Positions 35,481 to 42,884 of a stretch of 64,000 bases of DNA are shown here, piece after piece. Source of the stretch: a virus; the IMG/VR virus record IMGVR_UViG_3300043438_000518, positions 40,261 to 104,260 of that record. The stretch is one strand, 5' to 3'. Numbering within the stretch: position 1 is the first letter of the stretch; every line of letters begins with the position of its first letter. A program made the position numbers and the translations under genes. Below the pieces are notes generated by a model. The model made no database searches. It was not told the origin of the DNA and saw only the letters and a list, made by a program, of their open reading frames with translations.

Positions 35481-35882
35481 TTAAAGCTTTTCTGCCTTCT
35501 CTTCGAATCTATATTTTAACTCTTCTTTAAAAACCTCTTTGTAAAAATCAGAGAGTTGATATTGAGTCTTTAGTATAGCTTCTATGTGATCGAAGTCTAA
35601 GTCTTTAATAGGTTTGTAGACTAAGGGTTGTCTTCCGTCTATACCTCTAGTACCCCAATGAACAGCAGATCTCCTAGTTAAATGTGAGCCATCGTCATAG
35701 ACGCTTAACTCTTCGTAAGTTCCTATATGTCTTCTAAGATAATCTGTTCCTCCATCTACCATAAGAACTTCTTTAGTAATAGTATCCTTGTAAGTCACAT
35801 AATCATGACGATTATAAGAAGTAAGGATAGTACCATCTGGTGTTTTAATCCTGTTTAAAAGGATCTTGTTTTCCGTAGTCAT
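35481..35882 (-). CDS. conserved phage hypothetical protein
   Basis: 133 residues. The arrangement TPDGTILTSYNRHDYVTY, VDGGTDYLRR and HWGTRGIDGRQP with an ending of two charged helices is one I associate with a widespread phage protein of unknown role. No membrane or signal segment. It overlaps the acetyltransferase gene by 38 bases. Confidence 0.62.
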   Translation of the reverse strand: MTTENKILLNRIKTPDGTILTSYNRHDYVTYKDTITKEVLMVDGGTDYLRRHIGTYEELSVYDDGSHLTRRSAVHWGTRGIDGRQPLVYKPIKDLDFDHIEAILKTQYQLSDFYKEVFKEELKYRFEEKAEKL

Positions 35883-36327
35883 AAGTTAGTATATAAGCTG
35901 GTTTAATTGTTGTTGTGATGCTTCCGTTGATGTCAACTGTTTCACTCCTACACTCATAGGTTTTGAACTTGTAACCTGCTTTAGTAAAGAAGTTAAGCGA
36001 AGTTAAGTTATTCGCTTTAACTCTTGTAATTACAGTTACAAATTCTTTTGTCTCTTCATAGATAGATTTAATAACATAATCTATGAGAAAACTTGCATAA
36101 CCTTGTCTTTGATACTTTTCTGCTACATGAATAAAGTTAATACGATAGCATTCTTTCTTCTTTCTCATTAACATTACAGCTACTATATCTAGTCCGTCTT
36201 GGATAGCGTGTACTGTTAAATTAGGGTCGTTAAACGACTTTTCCGTAAATTGTACTTCAAAATGATCTGAAATAAACTGAAAATATTTAGGATCTTTTCT
36301 GTTGTAATAAGAAATTTGAGTTAGCAT
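35845..36327 (-). CDS. GNAT-family acetyltransferase
   Basis: 160 residues from the ATG at 36327 (MLTQISYYNRK); a longer frame to 36384 would overlap the HTH gene more deeply. The acetyl-CoA pyrophosphate loop is EKYQRQGYASFLIDYVI, with the R/Q-x-x-G-x-A pattern, and NNLTSLNFFTKAGYKF is the usual helix-strand that follows. Substrate unknown; the enzyme may acetylate a host protein or small molecule. Confidence 0.82.
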   Translation of the reverse strand: MLTQISYYNRKDPKYFQFISDHFEVQFTEKSFNDPNLTVHAIQDGLDIVAVMLMRKKKECYRINFIHVAEKYQRQGYASFLIDYVIKSIYEETKEFVTVITRVKANNLTSLNFFTKAGYKFKTYECRSETVDINGSITTTIKPAYILTYDYGKQDPFKQD

Positions 36328-36523
36328 AGATAGTTTTAGTTTCGTGTTTATAGATAGCTCTTTTGTAGAGCTCCCTAAAAGCAAATCTATTAAGACCTAA
36401 ACGATTTCCTGCTCTTTCATAGCTGTACCCTAGTTCATCTCTTAAGATAAGGGCAGCATATTGTCTAGGAGTAAAACCTTTTAGGTCTAGTTTGAGAGGG
36501 GTGCTTTGATCGGGGGATGACAT
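36287..36523 (-). CDS. small helix-turn-helix protein
   Basis: 78 residues. GFTPRQYAALILRDELGYSYERAGNRLGLNRFAFRE reads as a sigma-region-4-like helix-turn-helix, with the turn near SYERAGNRLG. It could be a transcription factor acting on host or phage promoters. It overlaps both thyA (37 bases) and the acetyltransferase gene (41 bases). Confidence 0.6.
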   Translation of the reverse strand: MSSPDQSTPLKLDLKGFTPRQYAALILRDELGYSYERAGNRLGLNRFAFRELYKRAIYKHETKTIYANSNFLLQQKRS

Positions 36524-37560
36524 AAGTAGTTTTCTAAAATAAAGTCAGTATTCTCTAAGTGTGAATGTAGTGATTGATCTTTTGATAGTGACTCATAAAA
36601 GCTATCTGTTTTTAGATGCTTTAATCTGGGTAACTCATAAAAATCTCTTTCTATTTGCTCTTTAGCCTGTTCGATATGATTTAAGTAGAGGTGAGTATCG
36701 CCTAAGTTACCTATTAATTCATCAGGAACCATATTTACCTCTTTAGCAAGGATAGTTAAGAGAAGAGCATAGGAGGCGATGTTGAAGGGAAGGCCGAGGA
36801 AAGTATCTACTGAACGTTGATTCCACATTAAAGAGATTGCTCTGGTTGGTATGTTAGCTTGAGTTAAAGCCACATCGATAGTATTTTCTATTGCATCTCC
36901 CAAGTTTAATTTTATAAACGGTACTTCTATTTTATTTTCAAATTTAGAGTTATAATTTTCTACTCTTTCTGCTCTACTCAACTCTCTTGTATAAACTTGA
37001 AATCCATAATGACAAGGTGGAAGAACCATATCTTCAAGAGCATCTACATTCCAAGCACTAACCATTAATCTTCTAGAGTCTGGATTGTGTTTAAGATTAT
37101 AGATTAGACTTTTAATCTGGTCAATTGAACCTCCTGCTAAGTCTGTTGAAGGCCATCTTCTCCACTGAGCACCATAAATAGGACCTAACTCACCGTATCT
37201 AGCAGCAAAGTCAGAATTAGTCTTGATTTGTTCTGCAAACGCTTCTATAGTGTAAGCATGATTATCGTCTGGTCTTGCTTCACGGTAAGATTTATAAGCG
37301 TCTCCTGTCCAAATATTACATCCGTTGTCTAAAAGGTATTTAATGTTAGTGTCACCCTTTAAAAACCACAGTAACTCAGTTACTATTGTCTTCCAAGGCA
37401 TCTTCTTAGTGGTTAAGAGAGGAAATCCATCACTCATCCTGTGTCTGATGGTGTAGCCAAAGATTGACTTAGTACCTGTTCCTGTTCTATCTGACTTCTC
37501 TACTCCGTAATCTAAGATAGATTGAAGTAAGATCTGGTATTGTTTGTCTATGCTGTTCAT
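36487..37560 (-). CDS. thyA: thymidylate synthase ThyA
   Basis: 357 residues, longer than the bacterial enzyme (about 264) because of inserts near 90-125 and a C-terminal extension. Catalytic Cys183 lies in LPPCHYGFQVY; folate and dUMP contacts are in SRRLMVSAWN, MWNQRSVDTFLGLPFNIASYA and GDTHLYLNH. The N-terminal RTGTGTKSIFG is the phosphate-binding Arg loop. It converts dUMP to dTMP with methylene-tetrahydrofolate, using dUMP from the dCMP deaminase at 17501-17941. It overlaps the preceding gene by 4 bases. Confidence 0.96.
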   Translation of the reverse strand: MNSIDKQYQILLQSILDYGVEKSDRTGTGTKSIFGYTIRHRMSDGFPLLTTKKMPWKTIVTELLWFLKGDTNIKYLLDNGCNIWTGDAYKSYREARPDDNHAYTIEAFAEQIKTNSDFAARYGELGPIYGAQWRRWPSTDLAGGSIDQIKSLIYNLKHNPDSRRLMVSAWNVDALEDMVLPPCHYGFQVYTRELSRAERVENYNSKFENKIEVPFIKLNLGDAIENTIDVALTQANIPTRAISLMWNQRSVDTFLGLPFNIASYALLLTILAKEVNMVPDELIGNLGDTHLYLNHIEQAKEQIERDFYELPRLKHLKTDSFYESLSKDQSLHSHLENTDFILENYLCHPPIKAPLSN

Positions 37561-37844
37561 CCGTTAAAGTCTGAGTATTTAAGTCCCCACTGTAAGTTAA
37601 ACCAAGTCATTTCGTTTTCAGCTCGTTTCTTAGTGAATTTTAACTCTTTTCTTAAGTAAGCAATGCTCCACTGTTTCCACTCTTCTGCTTGTGCAGTAGT
37701 CATAGTCCACTGAGTATACCAATCGTCTGTTCTATCTTTAATGTCTTCGTACGTAACTTGATGACCAGCAATAACAAACATCTGATTAAGGATATCTATC
37801 ATTGCTTTTCTTCTTTTTTCGTCTCTTGTTATTCGTTTTGCCAT
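37557..37844 (-). CDS. conserved phage hypothetical protein next to thyA
   Basis: 95 residues, rich in Trp (DDWYTQWTMTTAQAEEWKQW, MTWFNLQWGL). This WTMTxxQxxxW pattern occurs in small proteins of many phages but has no assigned function. ATGA overlap with thyA indicates translational coupling. Confidence 0.65.
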   Translation of the reverse strand: MAKRITRDEKRRKAMIDILNQMFVIAGHQVTYEDIKDRTDDWYTQWTMTTAQAEEWKQWSIAYLRKELKFTKKRAENEMTWFNLQWGLKYSDFNG

Positions 37845-38134
37845 AATTCGTAAATGCTATTTGTTGTTGCAAACTTAATGTAGTTTTCTTTCTGTTCCAA
37901 AATCTCTGTAACAGTAGTAGTCAGCCAGGTATAAGACATTCTTTGAGGATCTAGGATAAGCGACCTACCTACTGCAGGTTCATCATGTAGTTCTTTAAAT
38001 TTACCATCTTCAGACCACTCAATCCATCCAGCTTTGTGACCTACGTTAGATAAGCCATCTCTTTCCCTGACTAACTTGTATCTGAAGAGATCCTCTACGT
38101 TTAAGTTTATTTTAACTTGTTCTATTTTGGTCAT
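37829..38134 (-). CDS. hypothetical protein
   Basis: 101 residues, mixed alpha/beta, with GHKAGWIEWSEDGKFKEL in the middle. It overlaps the next gene by 16 bases and the previous gene by 23. No family recognised. Confidence 0.6.
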   Translation of the reverse strand: MTKIEQVKINLNVEDLFRYKLVRERDGLSNVGHKAGWIEWSEDGKFKELHDEPAVGRSLILDPQRMSYTWLTTTVTEILEQKENYIKFATTNSIYELWQNE

Positions 38135-38381
38135 TTTGTATTTGTATTAGTTCTTGTTTTATCTCTTGGTACATTTCTATTACTTTTCTGTTTTGCCAAG
38201 CATGATGCTCTAATGCTTCTATAATCTTGTCTACAGAAATCAAGGAGCAAGTAATCGCTTCATTGTACCTCTTCTCACAACTCAATAGTCCTTCTTTATG
38301 GGACCCATTGTTAGGCAACTGATAATAAAAGTCATTAATCAGCTGCCTAGCTGGTGTTGGATTAATAATATCTTCTAGCAT
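38112..38381 (-). CDS. hypothetical protein
   Basis: 89 residues, mostly helical. TPARQLINDFYYQLPNNG and SVDKIIEALEHHAWQNRKVI suggest a small helical domain. Its 3' end overlaps the gene at 37829-38134. No function recognised. Confidence 0.6.
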   Translation of the reverse strand: MLEDIINPTPARQLINDFYYQLPNNGSHKEGLLSCEKRYNEAITCSLISVDKIIEALEHHAWQNRKVIEMYQEIKQELIQIQNDQNRTS

Positions 38382-38384
38382 AAC

Positions 38385-38651
38385 TTACCTCCAGTCGATT
38401 TTGGTATAACTAGCTGCACCTGTATCCATGATACGATCCCATCTATACCAATTATACTGACTATTCTCATCCCATATTTTGTCTTTTACAAACTCCTCAT
38501 GATAGTCTTGTAGGTTTTTTCTAATCCTATTAAACTTCTCTACATAGGCTATTGCAAGTTGTTCATCGTGTGTAACAAACACAAGGTTCTCATAGTAAGT
38601 GTCGTAACTTCCTGTGGGATAACTAACTAAGTACATTATTTGATTTTGCAT
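38385..38651 (-). CDS. hypothetical protein
   Basis: 88 residues, beta at the start (IMYLVSYPTGSYD) and helical later, with YNWYRWDRIM near the end. The starting region VFVTHDEQLAIAYVEKFN is reminiscent of small phage proteins that track an argument across a helix, but I cannot name it. Confidence 0.6.
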   Translation of the reverse strand: MQNQIMYLVSYPTGSYDTYYENLVFVTHDEQLAIAYVEKFNRIRKNLQDYHEEFVKDKIWDENSQYNWYRWDRIMDTGAASYTKIDWR

Positions 38652-38848
38652 GATTTACATTGGTCCGTCACCTCACCCTTGACTAGTCTACACCATCCTT
38701 CTATACCTTCTTGATGCTGATAGAAAGGACAAGACTTAATCCAGTAAGGGAATAACTCTTTTTGCTGTGCGTTTTTCTTAAAGTCTGGAACATAGCAGTA
38801 AGGAGTATTCTTAGGGATTCTCTTCTTTAGTTTTCTAGGAATTCTCAT
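38636..38848 (-). CDS. small Cys-rich protein
   Basis: 70 residues, basic N-terminus (RIPRKLKKRIPK), four Cys near the C-terminus (SCPFYQHQEGIEGWC ... CKSCKIK) that could hold zinc. It overlaps genes on both sides by 14-16 bases. Confidence 0.55.
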   Translation of the reverse strand: MRIPRKLKKRIPKNTPYCYVPDFKKNAQQKELFPYWIKSCPFYQHQEGIEGWCRLVKGEVTDQCKSCKIK

Positions 38849-39020
38849 CTGTATCTTTATTTGTTATGTTACGGCTTACACCAGTATAAATCATAGAATA
38901 TGTAAATGAAATAAGTATTATTGCCGCAATTCCTAGTAAAACATAAAAACTCTTATGTATTCCTATAACTAACAAAATTAGTAGTACTAGTATTAATATT
39001 GAAATTAAGTGTGTTTTCAT
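38835..39020 (-). CDS. two-span membrane protein
   Basis: 61 residues with two hydrophobic segments (about 5-23 and 26-46) and a short polar tail NITNKDTDENS. It starts ATGA across the stop of the preceding gene, whose last codons carry GGAAGTGG as a Shine-Dalgarno-like site. First gene after the accessory island in reading order. Confidence 0.6.
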   Translation of the reverse strand: MKTHLISILILVLLILLVIGIHKSFYVLLGIAAIILISFTYSMIYTGVSRNITNKDTDENS

Positions 39021-39271
39021 TGTCCACTTCCTTGTATTTTATCACGCATCCATTTTGCGCCATAAATTCTACCAAATTTTTCTGCACCTGTTGGTTCACA
39101 CAAAGATTGCATTTCAGCCCATTTTTCTATCTCCTCATCACTTAGTAGTTCAATAGGGGTTAAAAGTGATACAAATGAATCGGCTTGATCTTCGTCTGCT
39201 AAATGTATTTTTAACAAACTTAAAATTTCTTCTTCTGTGTATAGTTTCATGATTTGTTTATTGTTGCTCAT
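39017..39271 (-). CDS. accessory-island protein with xNNKQ leader
   Basis: 84 residues starting MSNNKQIMKLYTEEE; the second Met (residue 8) may be the ancestral start. The rest is acidic and helical (LLSDEEIEKWAEMQS), ending GAKWMRDKIQGSGQ. The preceding gene ends with Lys-Gly-Gly-Asn-Lys, whose GGAGGT codons form a perfect Shine-Dalgarno 5 bases before this ATG. The N-terminal NNKQ is shared with several neighbours. Confidence 0.62.
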   Translation of the reverse strand: MSNNKQIMKLYTEEEILSLLKIHLADEDQADSFVSLLTPIELLSDEEIEKWAEMQSLCEPTGAEKFGRIYGAKWMRDKIQGSGQ

Positions 39272-39462
39272 TTGTTACCTCCTTTGATTTCAGTTAGTTT
39301 TTCTTCTATGCATTGTTTTTGATACTCAAGATGCAGTATTTCTGAGTGTTTTTTGATTACTAAATACGCATTGTCTAATAATTCTTTTTCTTGTTCTGTT
39401 CGCCATCCTGTTTTCACAATGCAAAGTGCATCAATTAGCGATAGATTTTTATAGTTACTCAT
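39268..39462 (-). CDS. accessory-island small protein
   Basis: 64 residues beginning MSNYKNLSLIDALC, helical. The C-terminus EIKGGNK encodes the Shine-Dalgarno of the next gene and its TGA overlaps that gene's ATG. Its own start lies behind GGAGGGAACA inside the previous gene's last codons. Confidence 0.6.
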   Translation of the reverse strand: MSNYKNLSLIDALCIVKTGWRTEQEKELLDNAYLVIKKHSEILHLEYQKQCIEEKLTEIKGGNK

Positions 39463-39742
39463 TGTTCCCTCCTTGTTCTACATAAATGTGTTTCAATGTT
39501 TTACCACTCTCAGTAATAATGTAATAATGAGTGTTTGATACAATTGGCATTTCTACTTGCTCGGAGTAAATCATACCGATAACTTCAGGGTCAAGAAGTG
39601 TTGGGTTGTTTGTTTTAGTGTGAAAATTCCATTCAGCAATAAAGCTTTCTTCATTGTTTTCTCTCATGACGATTCTAAAATTGTCGCCAATCCATTGATT
39701 TGTTTCTTCGGAGTTACTTCTCCATGTTCTTAGTGTGTACAT
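39455..39742 (-). CDS. accessory-island protein
   Basis: 95 residues, beta-rich: NQWIGDNFRIVMRENNEE, EWNFHTKTN, HYYIITESGKTLKHIYV. Ends EQGGNNE, where the Gly-Gly codons act as Shine-Dalgarno for the next start. No family recognised. The 60-base gap upstream is the only break in this cluster. Confidence 0.58.
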   Translation of the reverse strand: MYTLRTWRSNSEETNQWIGDNFRIVMRENNEESFIAEWNFHTKTNNPTLLDPEVIGMIYSEQVEMPIVSNTHYYIITESGKTLKHIYVEQGGNNE

Positions 39743-39801
39743 ATGTTTGTTTGTTTATTTGTGTGTATCTAAATTTACGAACTTTCTTTTTAAAAGCCAA
39801 A

Positions 39802-40668
39802 TTAAAGTTGAATAATTTTTTTCTTTGTTCCGTCATCATATAGGTAGATCATAAGTTCATCTTTGCGGATATATTGAACAGGTCTACCCATCATATCATA
39901 GATTCCAATGAGTTTAGGCTCTGGTTTTTTGACTTCAGATGTGGTAAGTGTTACACATGGGTCAATAGTAAATCTTATCAAAATGTTAGTATCATCGCCA
40001 TGACAGTAATGAGACCATGTTAACACCAATAAGTATCTACCCGGTTTTCTGAATTTATAATTTATTTGTCTACCAGCATCTAAAGTGTCTCGCTTTTCGT
40101 AAACAATATCTTTGGAACTCCAGCTCAAACCATTATCAAATATATTAGGGTCATTAGACCATTGGCTGTCTGTAAATCTGTCTAAATTACCACTATGCAA
40201 TAACATGGTCCTGTACACCCAACAAAAACTAGGAGGTTCAAGTGTACCCTTGGTCATTTCACCAGCTATGCTATCAATACAACTAGAGTCGTAAGTTGAT
40301 AACATTTTGTAGTTGAGAACACAGTGATTAAAGTAATGGTAATCAACATAGTCGTAAATGATTGTATCACAACCAGTACAAGTGTTTGTTAATTTTAGAT
40401 TGAATTGATATTTCCCTTTATGTGGAAGGTAAATTCTTGGAAAAAGTCTTTGACTCTTGTTTAAATTAGTCAGAACTTTGTGCGTTGACAGGTCAATAAT
40501 GTCATAGTCGTACTTGACACAAGTATCCTTGAACGCATCTCCGGTTATTCTCCAAAGAAAGTAGTTTCCACTACTCATTTGTTCAATGTTAACAGAAGCC
40601 CATGTACATTTTGCATTCGCTGTTGCTAAGGAGACCAGAAGCATTAACAGCATTATTAGTTTTTTCAT
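39802..40668 (-). CDS. secreted protein with T9SS-like C-terminal tail
   Basis: 288 residues. A signal peptide (about 1-19, MKKLIMLLMLLVSLATANA) is followed by a Cys-rich beta domain with repeated C-x-G-C and NTCTGCDTIIYDY-type strands that resemble PKD/gliding-type modules. The last 35 residues (LIGIYDMMGRPVQ, then LMIYLYDDGTKKK) match the C-terminal motif of Bacteroidota type IX secretion cargo: YDxxGRxV, then a glycine-containing strand and a basic ending. The gene looks host-derived and is probably a moron that is exported or surface-attached during infection (inference). Its role is unknown. Confidence 0.68.
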   Translation of the reverse strand: MKKLIMLLMLLVSLATANAKCTWASVNIEQMSSGNYFLWRITGDAFKDTCVKYDYDIIDLSTHKVLTNLNKSQRLFPRIYLPHKGKYQFNLKLTNTCTGCDTIIYDYVDYHYFNHCVLNYKMLSTYDSSCIDSIAGEMTKGTLEPPSFCWVYRTMLLHSGNLDRFTDSQWSNDPNIFDNGLSWSSKDIVYEKRDTLDAGRQINYKFRKPGRYLLVLTWSHYCHGDDTNILIRFTIDPCVTLTTSEVKKPEPKLIGIYDMMGRPVQYIRKDELMIYLYDDGTKKKIIQL

Positions 40669-40672
40669 TGAT

Positions 40673-41041
40673 TTAATTGCTTGAGTAGAACATTGTATTA
40701 ATGTAATTAGACTTCTTTGAGGATTTCATTTCCTCACGATTGGCATAATCAAGTTCTGTTTTCTGTACTTGCTGGTACAAAGCTAAAATCTCTTCGTGAA
40801 CATGAACGCTTATTTTTGCGTGAGCCAACCCTGATAATACATTTTTGTAGAAGATATAACTTGGGAGCCAATTTACCGAATTGGAAATAAAACCTTTCTC
40901 CAATGCGAATAAATAACATCTGTAGATGTGGTTTGTTTGTGCTGATGTCAGAGTTACATCCTTTAAGCATTCTAAGAGGCCGTCTTTGAATACTTGTAAA
41001 ATCTGTTCTTCTTTATTTTTCATACGTTTATTGTTGCTCAT
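40673..41041 (-). CDS. accessory-island protein with xNNKR leader
   Basis: 122 residues beginning MSNNKRMKNKEEQ, then a helical domain (QTNHIYRCYLFALEKGF, KISVHVHEEILALYQQ). It starts inside the last codons of the preceding gene, after GGAGGT-AACA. It precedes the secreted protein by 4 bases. No function recognised. Confidence 0.58.
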   Translation of the reverse strand: MSNNKRMKNKEEQILQVFKDGLLECLKDVTLTSAQTNHIYRCYLFALEKGFISNSVNWLPSYIFYKNVLSGLAHAKISVHVHEEILALYQQVQKTELDYANREEMKSSKKSNYINTMFYSSN

Positions 41042-41243
41042 TGTTACCTCCGAATATTTTCTGCTTCATAAAGATTTCCCACCTCATTCTAACAGTACCT
41101 TCACTATCAAGCTCATCAGTTTCAAAAAGTTCTCTAGGTGTAGATATAATATCCCAGCCCTCAGAACCTAATTCGTTTAGTTTTTTGCTTAATTCTGGTC
41201 TACTTAAAGTCATAAACCCGTATTGATATTTAAACTTGTCCAT
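41028..41243 (-). CDS. small protein of the DUF4177-like size class
   Basis: 71 residues: YQYGFMTLSRPELSKKLNEL, EGWDIISTPRELFETDEL, then RMRWEIFMKQKIFGGNNEQQ. The GWDIIS with an alpha-beta-beta pattern is like DUF4177 proteins (short, ligand-poor domains of unknown role). The ending carries GGAGGT for the next gene. Start is 9 bases after the preceding stop with GGAGGT upstream. Confidence 0.55.
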   Translation of the reverse strand: MDKFKYQYGFMTLSRPELSKKLNELGSEGWDIISTPRELFETDELDSEGTVRMRWEIFMKQKIFGGNNEQQ

Positions 41244-41252
41244 AAATTATTT

Positions 41253-41618
41253 TTAACCTCCAAATGTTTCGTTGTAGTATTGTTCACCAGTTATTGGTAG
41301 TGTACTTTCAGGATAATCAATTCCATGAACTGTTCCTTTGTTGTATGCAGTTTCAATTCTTTCCTTCTCAATTTCTTTGCATTGGTCTGCATAAGATTCT
41401 ATCATTTCAAGATGTTCTTTACTCAGTAGAATTTGGTCTTTAATAGCATTTAGAAATTGTTCAACTGCCGTTTGTTGTTTATCCTTTTCCATTAGTTCTT
41501 TGAGTTTTTCTTTACGCTCTTTTCTTAGTTGTTCTCGGTTTTCAATACGCCATTTGTTCTTTGCTATTGCATCAGATTGCTCTGCGTTTTCAAGTAGTTT
41601 TTTTATCTTGTCGTTCAT
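41253..41618 (-). CDS. accessory-island protein of the KQTAVEW family type
   Basis: 121 residues. A Lys/Glu/Arg-rich helix (residues 20-45) leads to DKQQTAVEQFLNAIKDQI, a helix EKERIETAYNKG and the tail GEQYYNETFGG. This plan (KQTAVE start, EKEQI helix, EQYYNxTFGG end) is common in small Bacteroidota phage proteins of unknown role. The Gly-Gly ending is the Shine-Dalgarno of the next gene. Its start overlaps the preceding gene's stop as ATGA behind GGAGGTGAGCA. Confidence 0.62.
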   Translation of the reverse strand: MNDKIKKLLENAEQSDAIAKNKWRIENREQLRKERKEKLKELMEKDKQQTAVEQFLNAIKDQILLSKEHLEMIESYADQCKEIEKERIETAYNKGTVHGIDYPESTLPITGEQYYNETFGG

Positions 41619-41878
41619 TGCTCACCTCCTCCGTAGGTTTGTTTGTAAAACTGTCCAAATGTCATTACATCCGATTCATTCATCATTACATATAATTCGT
41701 ATTCATAATACAACTTAATGGCTTGCTCCTTTTCCATTACTTTGGCTTGTTCAAGCAGTTGGATTTCCAACATAACAAATTGTTTTCCTGTTATTTTACC
41801 AGTTATCAAATCGCTTGTTAATCTGCCGATTTCTTTGGAGTAATAGTCCAATGCTGTCGGTTGTTTATTGTCTATCAT
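41615..41878 (-). CDS. accessory-island protein of the KQTAVEW family type
   Basis: 87 residues from the ATG at 41878, coupled to the previous stop as TAATG; an upstream ATG at 41887 would add three residues. Begins MIDNKQPTALDYYS, has QLLEQAKVMEKEQA as the central helix and ends QFYKQTYGGGEQ, the same plan as its neighbour at 41253-41618. A tandem divergent paralogue is likely. Function unknown. Confidence 0.62.
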   Translation of the reverse strand: MIDNKQPTALDYYSKEIGRLTSDLITGKITGKQFVMLEIQLLEQAKVMEKEQAIKLYYEYELYVMMNESDVMTFGQFYKQTYGGGEQ

Positions 41879-42027
41879 TAGTGCCATCCGTTTTTAAATG
41901 CTGCGTTGTAATCATCAAACATTGCTATCAATAACTTACATATGATACCAACTGTTAAAAATAATACTGCTTTTATTGTAAATACTAATATCTTTTTCAT
42001 TACGGTTTGTTGTTTATTGTTTGTCAT
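41878..42027 (-). CDS. 49-residue membrane protein with NNKQQT leader
   Basis: Starts MTNNKQQTVMKK, then a hydrophobic segment (ILVFTIKAVLFLTVGIIC) and ends DDYNAAFKNGWH. The leader is nearly identical at DNA level to that of the next upstream gene. Stop and start overlap the following gene as TAATG, and its own ATG overlaps the previous stop as ATGA. Short frames with such tight coupling are likely real. Confidence 0.55.
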   Translation of the reverse strand: MTNNKQQTVMKKILVFTIKAVLFLTVGIICKLLIAMFDDYNAAFKNGWH

Positions 42028-42203
42028 TGCTTTTTATTTCTAAGTATGGTTGAATAAATACAGAAGTATGCGAATACCAAAACTGGAATTGCCATAACTG
42101 CTATTGAAATTGCTTTACTATTTGCTACCCCTATGCAAATAATGATAACCCCAATTAAAATAATTAAGGAAGTAATTGCCGTTTGTTGTTTATTGTTTTT
42201 CAT
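42024..42203 (-). CDS. 59-residue two-span membrane protein with NNKQQT leader
   Basis: Starts MKNNKQQTAI, then two hydrophobic segments (LIILIGVIIICIGVA, ISIAVMAIPVLVFAYFCI) and a basic end LRNKKQ. The leader DNA AATAAACAACAAACGGCA also occurs inside the gene at 41253-41618, where it encodes KQQTA. No function recognised. Confidence 0.55.
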   Translation of the reverse strand: MKNNKQQTAITSLIILIGVIIICIGVANSKAISIAVMAIPVLVFAYFCIYSTILRNKKQ

Positions 42204-42209
42204 GATTTA

Positions 42210-42884
42210 TTATCCTCTAAGTTTATCATTAGCTTGTTGAACAAGAGAATCTAATTGCTTATCTCTTTTTTCTTTTTCAGCTTCTAGTTCTTCTAGTTGT
42301 TTTTCTAAGCGATCAATACTACCCCAGATAATGTTTGAGTTAGGGTCTAGTCTTTTAATCTGAGCTACTAGTTCTTCTTGCCTACCCCTACTGTAAAATC
42401 CGCTTTCTATATCATCAGCTAGGTCTTGTAAGTGTTTAGGTGCTGAAATACTGATACGTAAGTCATAACTACTCCACTTAGTCTTGTAGTCCCAGAACAT
42501 AATACCTTTGGTTAAGTTTCTAAATAAGTTGTGTAGTCTTCTGTTTCTTACTCTTACTAGAGAGTTATCACAACCAAACAAATGTAAGAAGCGTAGAAAC
42601 CATCTGGGGCACCATTTAGGCTTAGCTTCATAGTCCATAGCTAGAATTAACGGGTAAATAGCCCTAAAGCAGTCTCCGTCTTCACTGTAAGGAATAGAAC
42701 CTAAGTAAGAATACTTATCATAGAAACCCTTAGGGAAGAATATAGGCTTAATTTCTCTCCAGCCTATATGCATAGTATGAACCATACCTTTCTTACGTCC
42801 TTTCCAAAACAGTAAGCCTGCTAAGAAGAAGGTTACTTTCTCCTTAACAGGTCTATTGTCTTTTACTTCAAATTTGGTTCTCAT
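42210..42884 (-). CDS. phage hypothetical protein with C-terminal coiled coil
   Basis: 224 residues. The first 150 residues are rich in Trp, Phe and Arg (FFLAGLLFWKGRKKG, WREIKPIFFPKGFYDKYSYL); the last 45 form a coiled coil (RLEKQLEELEAEKEKRDKQL). I recall comparable proteins in large phages without assigned function. ATGA-type overlap with the lipoprotein gene at 42881-43159. Could be a virion-assembly or membrane-associated protein; not settled. Confidence 0.6.
   Translation of the reverse strand: MRTKFEVKDNRPVKEKVTFFLAGLLFWKGRKKGMVHTMHIGWREIKPIFFPKGFYDKYSYLGSIPYSEDGDCFRAIYPLILAMDYEAKPKWCPRWFLRFLHLFGCDNSLVRVRNRRLHNLFRNLTKGIMFWDYKTKWSSYDLRISISAPKHLQDLADDIESGFYSRGRQEELVAQIKRLDPNSNIIWGSIDRLEKQLEELEAEKEKRDKQLDSLVQQANDKLRG

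Noticed and set aside
36327-36384. Longer start for the acetyltransferase
   Set aside because: It would deepen the overlap with the HTH gene and the added residues do not belong to the GNAT fold.
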